From Blasia pusilla (Eukaryota > Marchantiophyta > Marchantiopsida > Blasiales): a stretch of DNA of 64,000 bases. The stretch is taken from contig CM114274.1 in the NCBI GenBank assembly GCA_050084515.1, positions 6,262,001 through 6,326,000 on the forward strand. The letters are read 5' to 3'. Under the pieces are notes generated by a model. The model was given only the letters and a program-made list of their open reading frames with translations, was not told the DNA's origin and ran no database searches. The first letter of the stretch is position 1; every line of letters starts with the position of its first letter. The position numbers and the translations under genes are program-made. Below, piece after piece: positions 23,960 to 35,903 of the stretch.

Positions 23960-26040
23960 GTCCCTTTTTGAGCGAGCATTTGATTTGGTATGGCAATAGA
24001 AAAGAGGCATGGATTCCCTTAGATAGGGTTGAAGACTTCATTCATGGTGAAGAACAAAGACCATATTTCGGACCACATTTAGGAAAAGAAATACCGACAA
24101 ATCAGGGAACATACATGTTACAGTTCGATACTGGTGTTCATATGGACCCAGGATCATAGGAATACCGTCTGGACCTCTCTGCCAAGTGAGGTTTTTATTC
24201 AAACCTGCGCTGCAAGGGAGGTAAGGGTAGTAGGCCAAAAGCCAAAGTACACGGCTTGGGCTGTCTCAGGGACGTGGATGCCAATTTCACTTTGCCGTTG
24301 TAACCTCAAAGGACTGCCCTGGGTGTTCTATGTTGAGGCATATGCATTCCAAGCATGTCGATAAGGCGGGCTGTATATGCCATGGGGACTTAGACAGGAC
24401 TGCGGTCATTGCGAATGCAATTGTTGCCCCGAAGTTGAGTTCTCATTGTAGGGATTTTGTTGAACCGTTATTGCGAGTGAACGTGAGCCCCTTAAATATC
24501 ATGAAGGAGTATAGGAGATGGATTCGTGAACACATTCACGATAATCCTAATCAGGAACAAGCTTGGGGCAGGGACGCTATGTTAAAACCACAAGATATCC
24601 TTAATATCAAGCATTCAATGCTAAGACGCGAAGGGGGGTATGATGGAACCGATGACGCCAATGCAATCCAACATTGGGTTGCAACTCATCCTGAAAATGT
24701 CATACACTACAAGGAGGCCATTTCAAGTTTAGGCCAACCTTTCATCCTGGTCATTTCTACACCTTGGATGCTTCAGAATCTTTTGCATCTTGGTAACAGT
24801 GGAGCCATCTCCATGGATGCCACTCATGGCACAAACACATATGAGGCAATTTCAGGGCCTTAGAACCGTAATGTCATTCTCTTAGAGGAGTTTATAGGCT
24901 ACATTATACGTGGTATCATTTGTGATTGTTGCACGATCCGGCTGAAATGGTAACATTTGGAACGTTGTGTTCACTTTAATAGATATGTACATGAACAATC
25001 AGAATCTGAACACACTCTTTTCTATGTTCACAATATATCGGCTATTCACGTTCTTTGGGTTTTGACAAGTTTGAACGGATTACTTCTAGTATGGGCCATT
25101 TACTGGAGGCATCAACATCGAGATCTAGTGGATGCATTGGCCCATATCAAGGATTGGGCAGATACATATATGACAAGAGATTTTATGTTGGTTGGTAGCC
25201 CCGGTTGGAAACCGTCATGCTTCATAGTTGACGTCTCCAAAGAAGAACAATCTGCAATCAGAGAAGTCTTCCTTGATGTTCTTATAGACCTGTGTCTATG
25301 GCATGTAAGGAAGAATTGGTTAAAGCAATTGCACCAACGAGTCCATTTGTCAATTACAAAAAGGACATGAGCAGGGACTTGGGTGGTATCATGTACTCAC
25401 GTGAAGAAGGTATGTTCTATGCGAGTCAATAATAGTAGTTTGTTTCATTGTTTCTCAACTATGTCCGTTGTGGGAGTAGGGTTCATATTAATTAAGCAAT
25501 GGTTTTCTGTCCCAGATCCTGTGGATGTCTCGTATCGTTTCATGCGCAAGTGGGCTGCAACTGAACGTCACTTTGTGAAATACTATTTAAACTATTGGCA
25601 TCCTAAGATTGTTACTTGGGCAAAGGGCTATCGTAAGCATGCAAGATCCAACCAAGATACAAATGCCGCAATAGAAAGGTGGCACCACACTCAAGATGCA
25701 TCTCACTTCTAGCATGCCTACAAAAGCCACCGGGGAAGCTCATATGGCTTGTGCGAGATCTTATCTTGGGAAATAGAAGATTTCTTTTGGTACTTGGGAT
25801 TTTTGAAACGAGAGGGTATGGTGAGGAACAAGGAAATCGAGAAAGTCATTCTCATGGCTATTAGAAGGGCAAATGATATCCCAGAGAGCCATGTCACATT
25901 TCAATTGGTAGATGGGAGGAAATGCGCAATGGTGAAGAGTTGCTCCAAGCCAGACTATTGGCATGATGTGGTTGACTACGACAAGAAAGATGTTGCTTGT
26001 ACATGCTCGTGCCAATGATGGATTCACGTGCAAACATCGG
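23960..26040 (+). pseudogene. MULE transposase with SWIM zinc finger (broken)
   Basis: A MULE-family transposase spread over several frames. An N-terminal region with cysteine motifs lies at 24180-24400. Frame 24330-24863 ends with AISMDATHGTN, the first catalytic Asp. Frame 24957-25370 has CFIVDVSKEEQSAIREVF (second Asp) and LCLWHVRKNWLKQL, the conserved C-x2-H helix. Frame 25383-25712 ends with NQDTNAAIERWHH (catalytic Glu). Frame 25749-26018 reads a SWIM finger start CTCSC and needs a +1 shift near 26017 to continue to FTCKH. Stops at 24161, 24861 and 25710 separate the pieces. The enzyme would cut and paste the TIR-bounded element in the nucleus. Confidence 0.8.
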
Positions 26041-26134
26041 TGTGTTTCTTGCACCCCGGATTTGGTGATTAAGCTATAGTCCCACCTGAAATCAAACAGT
26101 CCTATGTATTAAGTATGTCTTATTCCTGCACTAG

Positions 26135-26728
26135 ATGTACGAGGATTTTACATGCAGCCTACTGAGACTTTTTAAATTGTATCAGATGAAGTGCTTATTG
26201 TTGAGTGGGCACTCTGAAGTAGAGTTGTTGTCTTTCCTTGGCACACGTTTTGGTAGCAAAGCTGGTGGGTTGGAAAACATGGTGCAAAGGCATGCACAGG
26301 AGCAACATGGAGACACACCAGTGGAATCAGACTTGTCTTACGATGTTGGTTATCCAGAAGAGGTGCAAGCTACTACTCCTATAGTTGTATCACAAGCAAC
26401 AACTCAGGAAGATGTTCGAGAGATGGTGAAAAAATGCTTGGCCACAACCATTGGAGTCCCATTCTGCAATGTTCTTTTTGAATATTTGTATGAACTTTTG
26501 CACAAGGATATGGACTCACTTCTGAACCTGAAGGCGCGGATAGAGACGAACATAGAACTTCCAGAAAATTTAATGAACATTGGACAACACTTCCCTGAAC
26601 CCTTTGTTGGAGGCAATTCTCAAGATCTTCGGCTGCGTCGGCGGATGGGTTGGTTTGAGCGGATGCATCAGAGAAGGAATTCACATTCCACATGGAAGAA
26701 TCAACCCCAAGCAATAATGAATGACTGA
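26135..26728 (+). pseudogene. MULE transposase C-terminal extension
   Basis: A 197-codon open frame downstream of the SWIM finger, acidic and glutamine-rich in the middle and ending with basic and aromatic residues (LRLRRRMGWFERMHQRR). It has no catalytic motif. Its position directly after the SWIM region and same strand suggest it is the transposase tail, possibly after an intron or further frameshift; this is inference. Confidence 0.5.
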
Positions 26729-28135
26729 CAAGAATGTCTAGGCAAATTTTGATTGCCTTTATTCTGAGCAGAATCTTGTAGATTCCCAGCACACTCAAAC
26801 ATATCCACAACCCACAATAATCAGGAGGGATAGCAATTCCAACCACTGTTGGATTGAAAACAACAAAAGGTGGTAGCTATACCTCTCTTCAGACACAGTT
26901 GGATTTAGAGGTCGGATTAATCAACTGCGCATACATAAGCACGCCTGAGAATGGATTTGAAGTTAATAGCAGCCTACGCCTTTACCCAACACTATCTTCC
27001 AAACGAGTCATGATTGAGCTTTAACATTTCATGATGACACTTGCCATCACAAGATGATGTCTATATCCAGTCTAAATATAAAAAGGCTGAGCACAACTAC
27101 TGAATGACTTCATGGTATAAGCTATCAATTGAGGTGGGGCGGAAGTACCACCATTACTCTGTAGATTGTCTATGGCCTTCGGCCGGAATAGGGGTTTACT
27201 GTAGACTGCCTGCCTCAATACACTTTTGATCCTTAACGACTAATTCTACATTTCTGACTTATCCCTCACTTTAGGACCCGTATGCTTCCGCAAGAATTTA
27301 CATGCTAGTAATTCAGAATGATTTAGCAAATCAGAATGACTAAGCAAGTGACTTCCACAGATACAAAGGATGCAGCATGCCTAAATATATATAAGCTTTG
27401 AATCAACTGCCCACACGTAAGCACGAACGAGAGCACAGAGAGAGGAAGCCAAGCAGAGGTGGGCGAATGACACCGGAGAGAGCAATCACCAGAGGTAAGT
27501 GAACGAAGGAGAGCCGAGCAGCCGAGCTTAACACTCTCCTTCACAAACACTTCCTATTCTATGTATCTCAACCCTTAGCAAAAATCTTCAGAGTTTACTC
27601 ACTATCTTCTTTGAATCCTGAAGTTAGTCACTACCGGATGATTCTATCAAAAGACATCACTTTTTCTTTATTCTGACCACCCCTTGGTCTCACCACTTCT
27701 AGATCCATTCCTCATCAACTCCATGCTTTTAGGAACATGCTTGAAAAACTGCTAGTTATCATGCTTTTAACCTTCACACTTCCTGGTACTTCTAGTTAAT
27801 CCATCCAATCTGTAGTTTGTGATTGACAACGAGTGGATGAAGTGTTTTTGTCTGCTTCGGAAACTTCAATTTGCATATACTCAATGCAACACAAGACATC
27901 CATTCTTCTCTTGTCTCCTCTCTTATTGAGCACATTCTTCGTGGATGTTGGTATTCATATTTCCACAAGACCGATACTCGCTTGCTTTCCGAAGTTTCTT
28001 TGTTAGACTTGGCGATTCATTTGACACTCTAAGCTCGTGCTTCTGCCAAATCAATCTATTTAAGTTATTACCACATTGAATACTGAAAGGGAACACCCGT
28101 TGGAAGTGAGTTTACATGGAAATAGACCGACTCCA
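26729..28135. other. MULE interior, non-coding
   Basis: No coding signal. It includes a 104-bp segment at 27425-27528 that is repeated directly at 29445-29548, near the right end of the same MULE. Confidence 0.55.
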
Positions 28136-28680
28136 CGATGTAGCTTGCCTTCCTTGCTATGAGTTGAGATTAGGCGATGTACAACCTAGGCAGCGTCGAT
28201 TGATGCTATGCTAGGTAGGTAGCCCGACATCATAATGTAGCCTTCCTTCCTTTCTTGCAATGGGTGAAGCTTTGATGATCTCTGCTACCTAGGCAGCCTG
28301 GATGGAGATGAATGACATCCTAGCAAGACCGACCGGGAAATCCAGCCTTCCTTCCTTGCATGCAATGAGTGAAAGTTTGAAGATCTACGAGCTAGGCTGG
28401 TTCCGGATGAATGAACGAAAAAGGAGCTAGACTCTAGCGCCTTCCTCGCAATGAGGGAAGCTTTGACGATCGACTATCTATTCAGCGTGAGATGAATGAG
28501 ATTCCAGCCAGATTTGGACAATCTAGCTTTCCTCGCTAGCAATGGGTGAAGATTCGAAGATCCACAACCTCGGCCTGGCAGATGAGTGAGATGCAATCAA
28601 AACTGGCTGGACAATCTCGTTGTCCTTCCATGCCATCGGTGAAGCTTCGAAGATCTACTAGCCAGGCACCATGTCGTTAC
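28136..28680 (+). repeat. Minisatellite of about 95 bp, roughly six degenerate units
   Basis: Each unit carries a CTTCCTTCCTTGCAATG-like box, then GTGAAGCTTTGAAGATC, a CTACCTAGGCAGCC-like box, GATGAATGAGATG and CCAGCAAGACC-like sequence. Units begin near 28136, 28236, 28341, 28438, 28530 and 28617. Tandem subrepeats like this are common in non-coding MULE interiors. Confidence 0.75.
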
Positions 28681-29335
28681 AACTGACACTACTTGGTAGG
28701 ATGATTTAATCATGGTTTCGAGGATCACTTGCAAGCATTGGAATTGGACTAACTTGTGTATGTATGTACGGGTGTGCACCTGATCAGACTCTAGTGGCGC
28801 TCATGCAAAGTATCAAGGACCTCTGCATTAGCGATTCACCTCACAAGCGTCGAATGCCAGATTTTAAGGTGAATCCTCTCGTGATCTTTCAGCTGTGGCT
28901 TTCTGAAGTTGACTAGTCACCAACCAGCAGTTTCAACGTACTTCCATAAGTATTCTGCTCTGCAACATTTGAGATTCCAAAGTATGCATTTGGATCGATA
29001 TGATATCGAGCGAATCTTGCATCATGTGGGAATCTCTGAGTTCCAGAGCAGTCATCACTTCAAAGTTACCCTGATCTGTTATCTCATAGTAACGAATCAT
29101 AGATACATGAACGAACCCTAGTAATCTAGATAACTTGGAGCTACTTGGAAGGCATGTGGTCAAGGAAGCATACTACAAAACTTGACATAAGATACACTAG
29201 CATGTGCCTAGGAATAGGTGAAATATCCAAAAGCCATGAAGAAGTCAAGTAACGCATATCTAGAACCACAGACCATGTAAGAGTTGATTCTAGGCTAATC
29301 GTCTCTCCTACAACCACACTCAAACTAGAACGTGA

Positions 29336-29800
29336 GCCGGAAGCCGTCAAGAATGAAACGAATGACAACGAGACCCGGAAGCCGTCAAGAACGAAACGAA
29401 CGACAACTCTTCTCGGGGACGAGAACACGAACATCGCGAGACATGAACGAGAGCAGAGAGAGAGGAAGCCGAGCAGAGGTGGGCGAACGACACTGAAGAG
29501 AGCACTCACCAGAGGTAAGTGAACGAAGGAGAGCCGAGCAGCTGAGCAGACGAGCATCAGGAATACACGCTACGAGTCCGCTGCTCTGATCAAGATCCGG
29601 AAGACCCGGAAGCCGTCAAGAACAAAACGAACGACATAGTTCGTGAGCCGAAAGCCGTCAAGAAAGAGAACACCGTGAGAACGAGAACACCGCGAGAACG
29701 AGCGAAGAACGAGAACGAGAGCCGAGTCGCCCAGGAGCGAAGAGCGAAGAGCGAGAACGAGAGCCGAGTCGGCCAGGAGCGAACGACGGCTTCCGAGCGG
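29336..29800 (+). repeat. MULE subterminal repeats
   Basis: A unit of about 31 bp, GGAAGCCGTCAAGAA followed by YGAAACGAAYGACAA, occurs at 29336-29368, 29375-29406, 29605-29636 and in part at 29648. The 104-bp repeat shared with 27425 lies among them, and AGCGAAGAACGAGAACGAGAGCC-like direct repeats follow. Subterminal repeats often bind transposase; function here is inference. Confidence 0.7.
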
Positions 29801-29937
29801 GTTACGATAGCCCTAACGTCGTCAAGAACGGACGTCGTCCATCCCTCCCCGTCCTCCCTACCCTCCCGTCCCGTCCGTCTCCCGCCGTCTGCGGCACGCC
29901 GTCCGTCTCTGGAAGGCGTCCGTCGCGACCTCCCATC

Positions 29938-30077
29938 CTCCGTCGCGACCTCTTTATCCTCCGTCGCGACCTCTCCATCCCGGGGCTCCCGAACCTGAAA
30001 TGTGGGCCCGACCCAGCTCGAGATAGGCGCTACGCTACGCTCATTGAATGCCTTTCCGGGACGAACTATGGCCTTCG
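29938..30077 (-). repeat. MULE right terminal inverted repeat
   Basis: Inverted match to the left TIR at 23293-23434, with a tandem CGTCGCGACCTC block at its inner side. It ends GGCCTTCG. Confidence 0.8.
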
Positions 30078-30099
30078 GTTCCGCGGGGGACGAGCTGCA

Positions 30100-30365
30100 A
30101 TTATGCAAGGGGATTTACGTCTTTCGTGAAGATTGTTGTTGATTGCATGAGTGCTTGGCATAGAGTACGAGATGATGTTACTTAATTTCGCAGTGAGACG
30201 TTGCATTTTGTCCTCGCTCCTATTCATCCTCAAGTTAAGCCATGCAGGGTGAAAGTCGAGTTCACCAGTGAGTAACACTCGGGCCGGTGAAAATTGAGGT
30301 GGCAAGCCGGATTCAAACATGCAACCTGCTGTCATGCAGGGGAGCTGCAATTGTGCTACACCTAT
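30100..30365 (-). repeat. tRNA-derived SINE-like element
   Basis: On the minus strand, starting near 30365, a tRNA-like head has an A-box-like GTAGCACAATTGCAG, an anticodon-stem-like CCTGC...GCAGG and a B-box-like GTTTGAATCC. A unique body follows that also occurs at 23105-23283. A promoter for RNA polymerase III and a tRNA origin are suggested by the two boxes. Tail and target duplications were not resolved. The family could not be named. Confidence 0.6.
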
Positions 30366-32690
30366 AAAATAAAATATACATAGGGATTTCAAAGATTACA
30401 TACCATGGTTAACTAACCCAACCTCGGGTTAGAAAACCGAGGATGAATAGCGGGAGCGACTTTGTGATGCCGGCCGAAAACAATCAAGCTAACGCACTAG
30501 TTGAACAATTTTGAACTTAAGGGTGTCCTAAATAAGAGGAAACCCGGACCAGGAGTAAAACGTTCCCCACCTCTTGTGTACAACGAAACCCTGAACTTTG
30601 CTTACCGTGAGAGCCGGGTAGTTAATTTCAGAGAACCGGGAATTTGCGGAAACTTCTCAAAGCCGGTCGGCTTTCTGATAAAAATACAAAGGAGCTACGA
30701 AATTCAGAAATGGGAACGACAATTTGAGATTTTAACCAGTCTGGAAAACACGTGATTACGTAATCCGGAACGTTTGCCTCGTTGAGCACCTTACGACCGG
30801 GAACTTGAGCGGAGAACATTGGACGTCGGGGAGCAGTAGAAAATCCTGACCGGGAGGAATCCTCCAGTGCCTTATGCTCTGCACGGTCCGAGTAGTTGAA
30901 TCTAGGAACCCTGAACTTTTCTGGCAGAGGCAGTGTGCGGGTGGAGCGCAGCGGCGCTGTTTACGCATGCATCCATGAGACTGCCAAATAAGGAGGCACA
31001 AGACACCCGTTCTCATGACATTGAATGGTGTGCATCATTCTCCACAGGAATGGTGTATCACAAATCCTATAAGAAGGATTTCGAACAGCAGCCGCCAACC
31101 AAACTCTTTAAAATGGTACATTCTGATTTCCGTTAGATGCTGGGGCTAGACTACCATGAGTCCACGCTTGGGACTATCCCCACCTAATCTCACTCTTTCG
31201 CGACAACGCGATCGGTCCGGCGAGATTCAACGACTGTAGTCGCGTAACAACCTTTGGGTGGAATGGCTACAAATCATATCCAGGAAGGCATCTCCGATAC
31301 AAGATCTTCTGGCGGCTTTGATATCATACATCGTTCGGTTCTGAGTTACCCAGCCGTTTCTTACCGGTGCCCGATTGTAGAGAATTCAGGATAGTTAGTT
31401 ATTAATTGAACGCATGAATTAACTCTTCACGCTTCAGATTTCTGCATAATGATTTCCACTTGGTTGGATTCGCTAGAGCTAAAACTTATGTAATTCTCAT
31501 CTCTTCATTTATAATATCATGTACATAGTCTGTATATAGAACTGACTATAGCTCACTAAGTACCGTGTCGCTAAAAGCTGAAGTGGCTGCTAATTAATCT
31601 AGTATGGTGAGTATTAACTTTTATAATAGAAATTCAATAAGTTCCGTAAGTGCGCAAGTCTCGAGCCTTGTCACGATCAGGCATTCTCCAAAAGAACTAG
31701 GGCCTCTTAGGAGACTCATGCCTGCGACTTTAGGGGTGAAAATTGAAGCAAACTGCTCCCCCAATGTGCTCCAAACTACTAGCAGCGCCGTGCGCGTTAA
31801 TATCTCAACATCTGTGATTTTATCTCAGTCATCTCCATGGATATGTCGGTTGGTTTATTCGCAGGTGCAAGTATACAGTACGTAACAGGTTCAGTTAATA
31901 GGTCGAAGTTCTCGACAGGATCGAAAATAATCTCTCAGCCGGGATCACGCGCAAAAATTAACTCACGTCAATCTCCTAAAAATTGAAGAAGAGATGCCTG
32001 ATCCAAATTCAACAGCGCACGAGTTTACAATCTCACTGGACCCAGAGTGTTGAGCTGCTGAGGATCTTCTGAGCTGTCTATAAGACAACCTCTGCTACTG
32101 CCGTTCCTCTTACAGTAACCTTCTTCTTATCCCGGTCACAATTGACAGACGCCACACCTGCACTCGTAACAGCATGAAAATCTTTAGCTCGAAATCTTCA
32201 TGGATTCTCTCAACTTGTGCAATTTTACAAAGCTAGTAGAGTTAGCTTGTAATTGTGAATCGGAAGGAAAGTAGCACGAAATGGTGTGCCGAGGATGTAT
32301 CTAATTACCGTCAATTCGTTTCAGCTTCTTGTACACTTTCTCCTCGTGCCCGTCGCAACATATAGGCACATACAAATGTATGATATATATTTTATCATTG
32401 TGAACGCTGGTCTCATCGGAAATGGAATATGCAGGCATCGGACTTGCATGTAGACCTAGAGACCATGCTTCAATAAAACCAGGATAGAACTATTGCATAC
32501 ACACGGAATTTTCTTGAGTCAGTATGTATTCTTCTGAGATGGATACATGCACCCAACCATAGAAAATTCAGACAAGAGGAGAATTCCAATTCCCAGAATT
32601 AACGATGTGATTTTATGAGGATCATCGAAAGGCAGACGTTACATATCTGCATGTTCGAATTACATCATCTAGCCAACCTTCAAATTCAAG
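30366..32690. other. Non-coding stretch
   Basis: Mixed composition with short open frames only. No domain, structured RNA or transposon end was recognised. Confidence 0.5.
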
Positions 32691-32691
32691 C

Positions 32692-33190
32692 GTGAGATTG
32701 AGTTCATACGACTTACGTTATTTTGATCCATCGCCCTTGTTTCGTGGAAAATTACGACGCTATGGCCCGAGGATTTTGCTGTGTTTGGCCACAGCTTCGC
32801 TAACGAAAGATCTGAGTCTAAGTGAAAGACCAGAGCGAGCGGTAAAAGAAAGAGAAACAGATAGAGAAGAAGGAAGACAAAAGAATACCCAAAGAGCGAT
32901 AGTAAACAACGCTGCAGACCTTCGGCCCCAACTGACCCCTTCGAGCGAGATAAAGATGTGAGGGATTACAGCGAGCGGTTGAAGAAGAAGCAGCAAGGAG
33001 ACAAAGATGCACTTCGATAAAAACGAGTGATGGAAAACCCATCGGAAAACCCATCGGAAGTACAAAAGAGGGGGACTCAAAGAGTCAAAACCTGAAGGCC
33101 ACAACACGACCAGAAAAGGAAGAAGGGGCATTCCCCCCCTAACGAAACTCACCAACAGCAGAGACAATATCAGCAACAACAAGAGAGCTA
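32692..33190 (+). pseudogene. Unrecognised charged, glutamine-rich coding-like segment
   Basis: An open frame (32692-32961) rich in Arg, Glu and Lys runs into a neighbouring frame with RDKDVRDYSERLKKKQ, then a Q-rich patch (QQQRQYQQQQESYDYY, about 33145-33192). Two in-frame stops interrupt it. The composition resembles a retroelement ORF1/Gag-like tail or a spliceosomal-type charged protein, but no family could be assigned. It lies next to, but on the opposite strand from, the LINE tail. Confidence 0.25.
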
Positions 33191-33275
33191 TGACTACTAC
33201 TAAGTGGGCCTCTAGCGCCGGCGTCTCCCACACTGAGCCGCCGCAAAATCCCATTAGCCTGGGCACGTTGCAACG

Positions 33276-33734
33276 TTATGGAGACCCCCGCCTACAATAC
33301 GGAATCGCAGTAGCTAAGGACAACCCATTTCTCGAGTGGAGATGATGGGCGCAGTCCGTAAGGAACGAGTCGAACCTCTCCCCCATAGCCCCATACATCT
33401 CTATGGCCAGGGGGATGAAGATGTGTCCCTTGTGTAGTCGACTATAGATATGTGTCTTCTTCGCCGCCGCCGCTCCTTGTAGCATTCGCCCTTGGGCCAC
33501 CACTTGGGCTCGCACTGCCTCCCGCGTAGGATCTGTGACTACCACGTCCGCCACAACCACCTCAGCCTCACGTGTCATGTAGAGATCGGCACGAATGAGG
33601 GAATCCCGCATGGAGTAGTGCCTCTCTCTCTGCACATGGAAGCCACTCTCGAGAGCAATCCGAACATGATATCCCGCCTTTGCATCGTGAGTGGCTATCC
33701 TCTCACCCCCAACTGGACAACGTGCCAAATGCAC
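33276..33734 (-). pseudogene. LINE-like ORF C-terminal fragment
   Basis: A 152-codon minus-strand frame reading HLARCPVGGERIATHDAKAG, then a VVVADVVVTDPTREA segment and FIPLAIEMYG. I recognise this pattern from the region downstream of reverse transcriptase in some plant non-LTR retroelement proteins (a THDA-like box, then DVVI-DPTR). RT and endonuclease domains are not present next to it. It is a detached 3' fragment. Confidence in the family is moderate because the assignment rests on memory of the motif pattern. Confidence 0.45.
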
Positions 33735-33849
33735 ACCGCTCTCGCTTCCGCAAGGAGAGCGGAAGCGAGAGAAATGAGCATTCCTGTGACCGACCCCTAC
33801 CCACCCTTTGAATACATGCGCCGCGTCGATGAAGCGAACTCAAAGTAAT

Positions 33850-35898
33850 GCGTATCTTGAAGCTAATGAAAGAGAAATCCAGCGATTAATTCATTCTCCG
33901 AGGACTCCAACTATTGCCACGTGTACCACCGTTATGTTTTCTTGACTTCAAGTGTTGCGCGTGTACTTATGCCATGAGTTGTGGTGACTCGAGTGTTATG
34001 AATTCTATCGCTATTTTCAGCATGGTAATAAGACAAAATGAGACAGGAAGGAAAAAATTGTCATGAATGAAACGCGAGTTCAATCCGCGTTCACGGTTTT
34101 CAATCCTAATATATATGAAACTTATCACGAAATGATATACAAGTATGAATTAAATTTTAACCTTACAGTTTGATTATGAGATTTATTAATAATAATATCA
34201 AAAGTTGAACAAATAGAAAATTGAAATTTACATAAACTAAATGGCAAATAAAGTTTGATGCAATCAAACATTATGGGATATATGGAATAAAATTTGATTC
34301 CATATATTTCATTGATTGCATATAACTAGTTAATCTAATCCTCTTTGTTTGTCCTTATTATTCATCCATATTCAGTAAGAGCATATTGGGTAGTGCACCA
34401 ATTTTCAAACATAAACGATGTGGAGGTAGTCTAAAAGAAAAACACATACCCAACATTTTAGTGAAATATACATAGCTCCTCCTCTTACTTGGAATGAAGT
34501 TGACTCTAAGGTAAATATGCTCTTCTATCATACATATTTAGAATTAGTGAGAGGAAATTATACTTTATTAGTATGTTGATCTCCAAAAAATAACTTGAAG
34601 AAAATATGCAAGAAGAAAGTATTACCTCTCAAGGAAACCGAGCCATGACGTTTGCATTAATATCATCAAAATCTCTATTTCTCCATGTCAAAATAGTAGT
34701 ATCTCTCATAAAGTCAACATCAAAGAATCTACTAGTAGGAGAATTTCCTAAATGAGATCAATAAGATCACATATCTTATTAGTATTAGTAACCATTTTAG
34801 ATCGTAAACGTCTAAAATCTTTTCCTAAATGAGGGTGCAAAGATATACAACCCTCTCCCATCTCTAGTTACCAATAAGCAAAAGATTACTTTTGAGCACG
34901 CATATGATCTTCCAACCTATAAACTCTCATGGTTTTTGTCAACTTCATCACCTTAAGATAAGACCACATAGAAGACCTCTTTATAGTAGCTTCGATGATT
35001 TATGGATGGTCCCAATGACAAATAACAGGCATGACTTGATACGAGGAACAAAATTAGAATTTGTCATATTTAGAGGTACCACATAATTGGATACCAAATG
35101 CAAAAATAGTACATGTATGAAAAAAAATACACACATATGGATATTAAATGCAAGAAATGGTTACTTGCAATTCCATTACCAATTGCAACTTAAAGTGCCA
35201 CTATAGCAAATGCTTCTTTAATTCGTCTCGTGGCTAATATTGATAGGAGAGTAAGAGTAAATACATTACTCAAATCTGCAAGGCGTCCAAACTTCAAGAA
35301 TTTCAAATTGATCTTAGAAAGTTATGGTTACAAAGAAGTTTAAATTGTACCACTAGTAATCATACAATAGGAGATTGTCACAAGCAATGTCATGCCCATC
35401 ATACCATGCTCTACATTGGAAATATGAAATAGTAAGGGAACAAAGTTCTAGGACTCATCATATGGCATGCGTTGTGACCATGGGAAAACCACCTTGCCTC
35501 TATTAAAATCAATTCCTACATTCTTGAAATTGTTGATTTCAGGTAGGTGTTGGTCCTTAAAGTTATCATTTCCTTGCCTAAACTAGAGCTTGTAATTCTG
35601 CAATTCAACTTGCATCTACTAGAGTGCATGTAAATAAGCAAGTTGGTGGTATTGGACACTTTAGGGTACAAGGTAGGGTCTATCATTTAGGATCTATCAT
35701 TCTATTGGTCCCTTACATCTTAATAGAGGAGGCATCCCTAATTTGATGAACTTTACATTCACTATATTGTGAATGAATTGGAGAATCGTGAGCATATACG
35801 GATCATTCTCAAGCCAAATAAGAGATGTCTCGATGCAAAGTTTAGGAATTTACCAACTTCTTCTCAAGCAACTACTATTTTAATAGGAAATAAAAGTG
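33850..35898. other. AT-rich non-coding stretch
   Basis: Strongly A/T-rich, with no codon structure beyond chance frames and no repeat with recognisable ends. Its right end is the insertion site of element B. Confidence 0.55.
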
Positions 35899-35903
35899 AA
35901 CAT

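Larger units (their letters stand above)
23293..30077. mobile_element. Mutator-like element (MULE) with long TIRs
   Basis: Left TIR 23293-23434 and right TIR about 29938-30077 are inverted copies of each other, starting CGAAGGCCATAGTT and continuing GTCCCGGAAAGGC. A MULE transposase pseudogene lies between (23960-26728). The 6.8-kb length, long TIRs and transposase type agree with Mutator. Target duplications are not clear; only GTTCC is shared next to both ends. Direct SINE-like copies flank both TIRs. Confidence 0.75.

Noticed and set aside
28136-28680. CRISPR-like array
   Set aside because: Units are directly abutting degenerate minisatellite copies without regular unique spacers, in eukaryotic DNA.
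29590-30108. 172-codon minus-strand frame
   Set aside because: Covers the MULE TIR and its subterminal repeats; repeated Arg/Ser composition explains its length.
32760-33266. 168-codon minus-strand hydrophobic frame (LLLLLI, SLLLL)
   Set aside because: It is the antisense of an AAG/CAA-rich plus-strand segment, which gives Leu-rich shadow protein; not a membrane protein.
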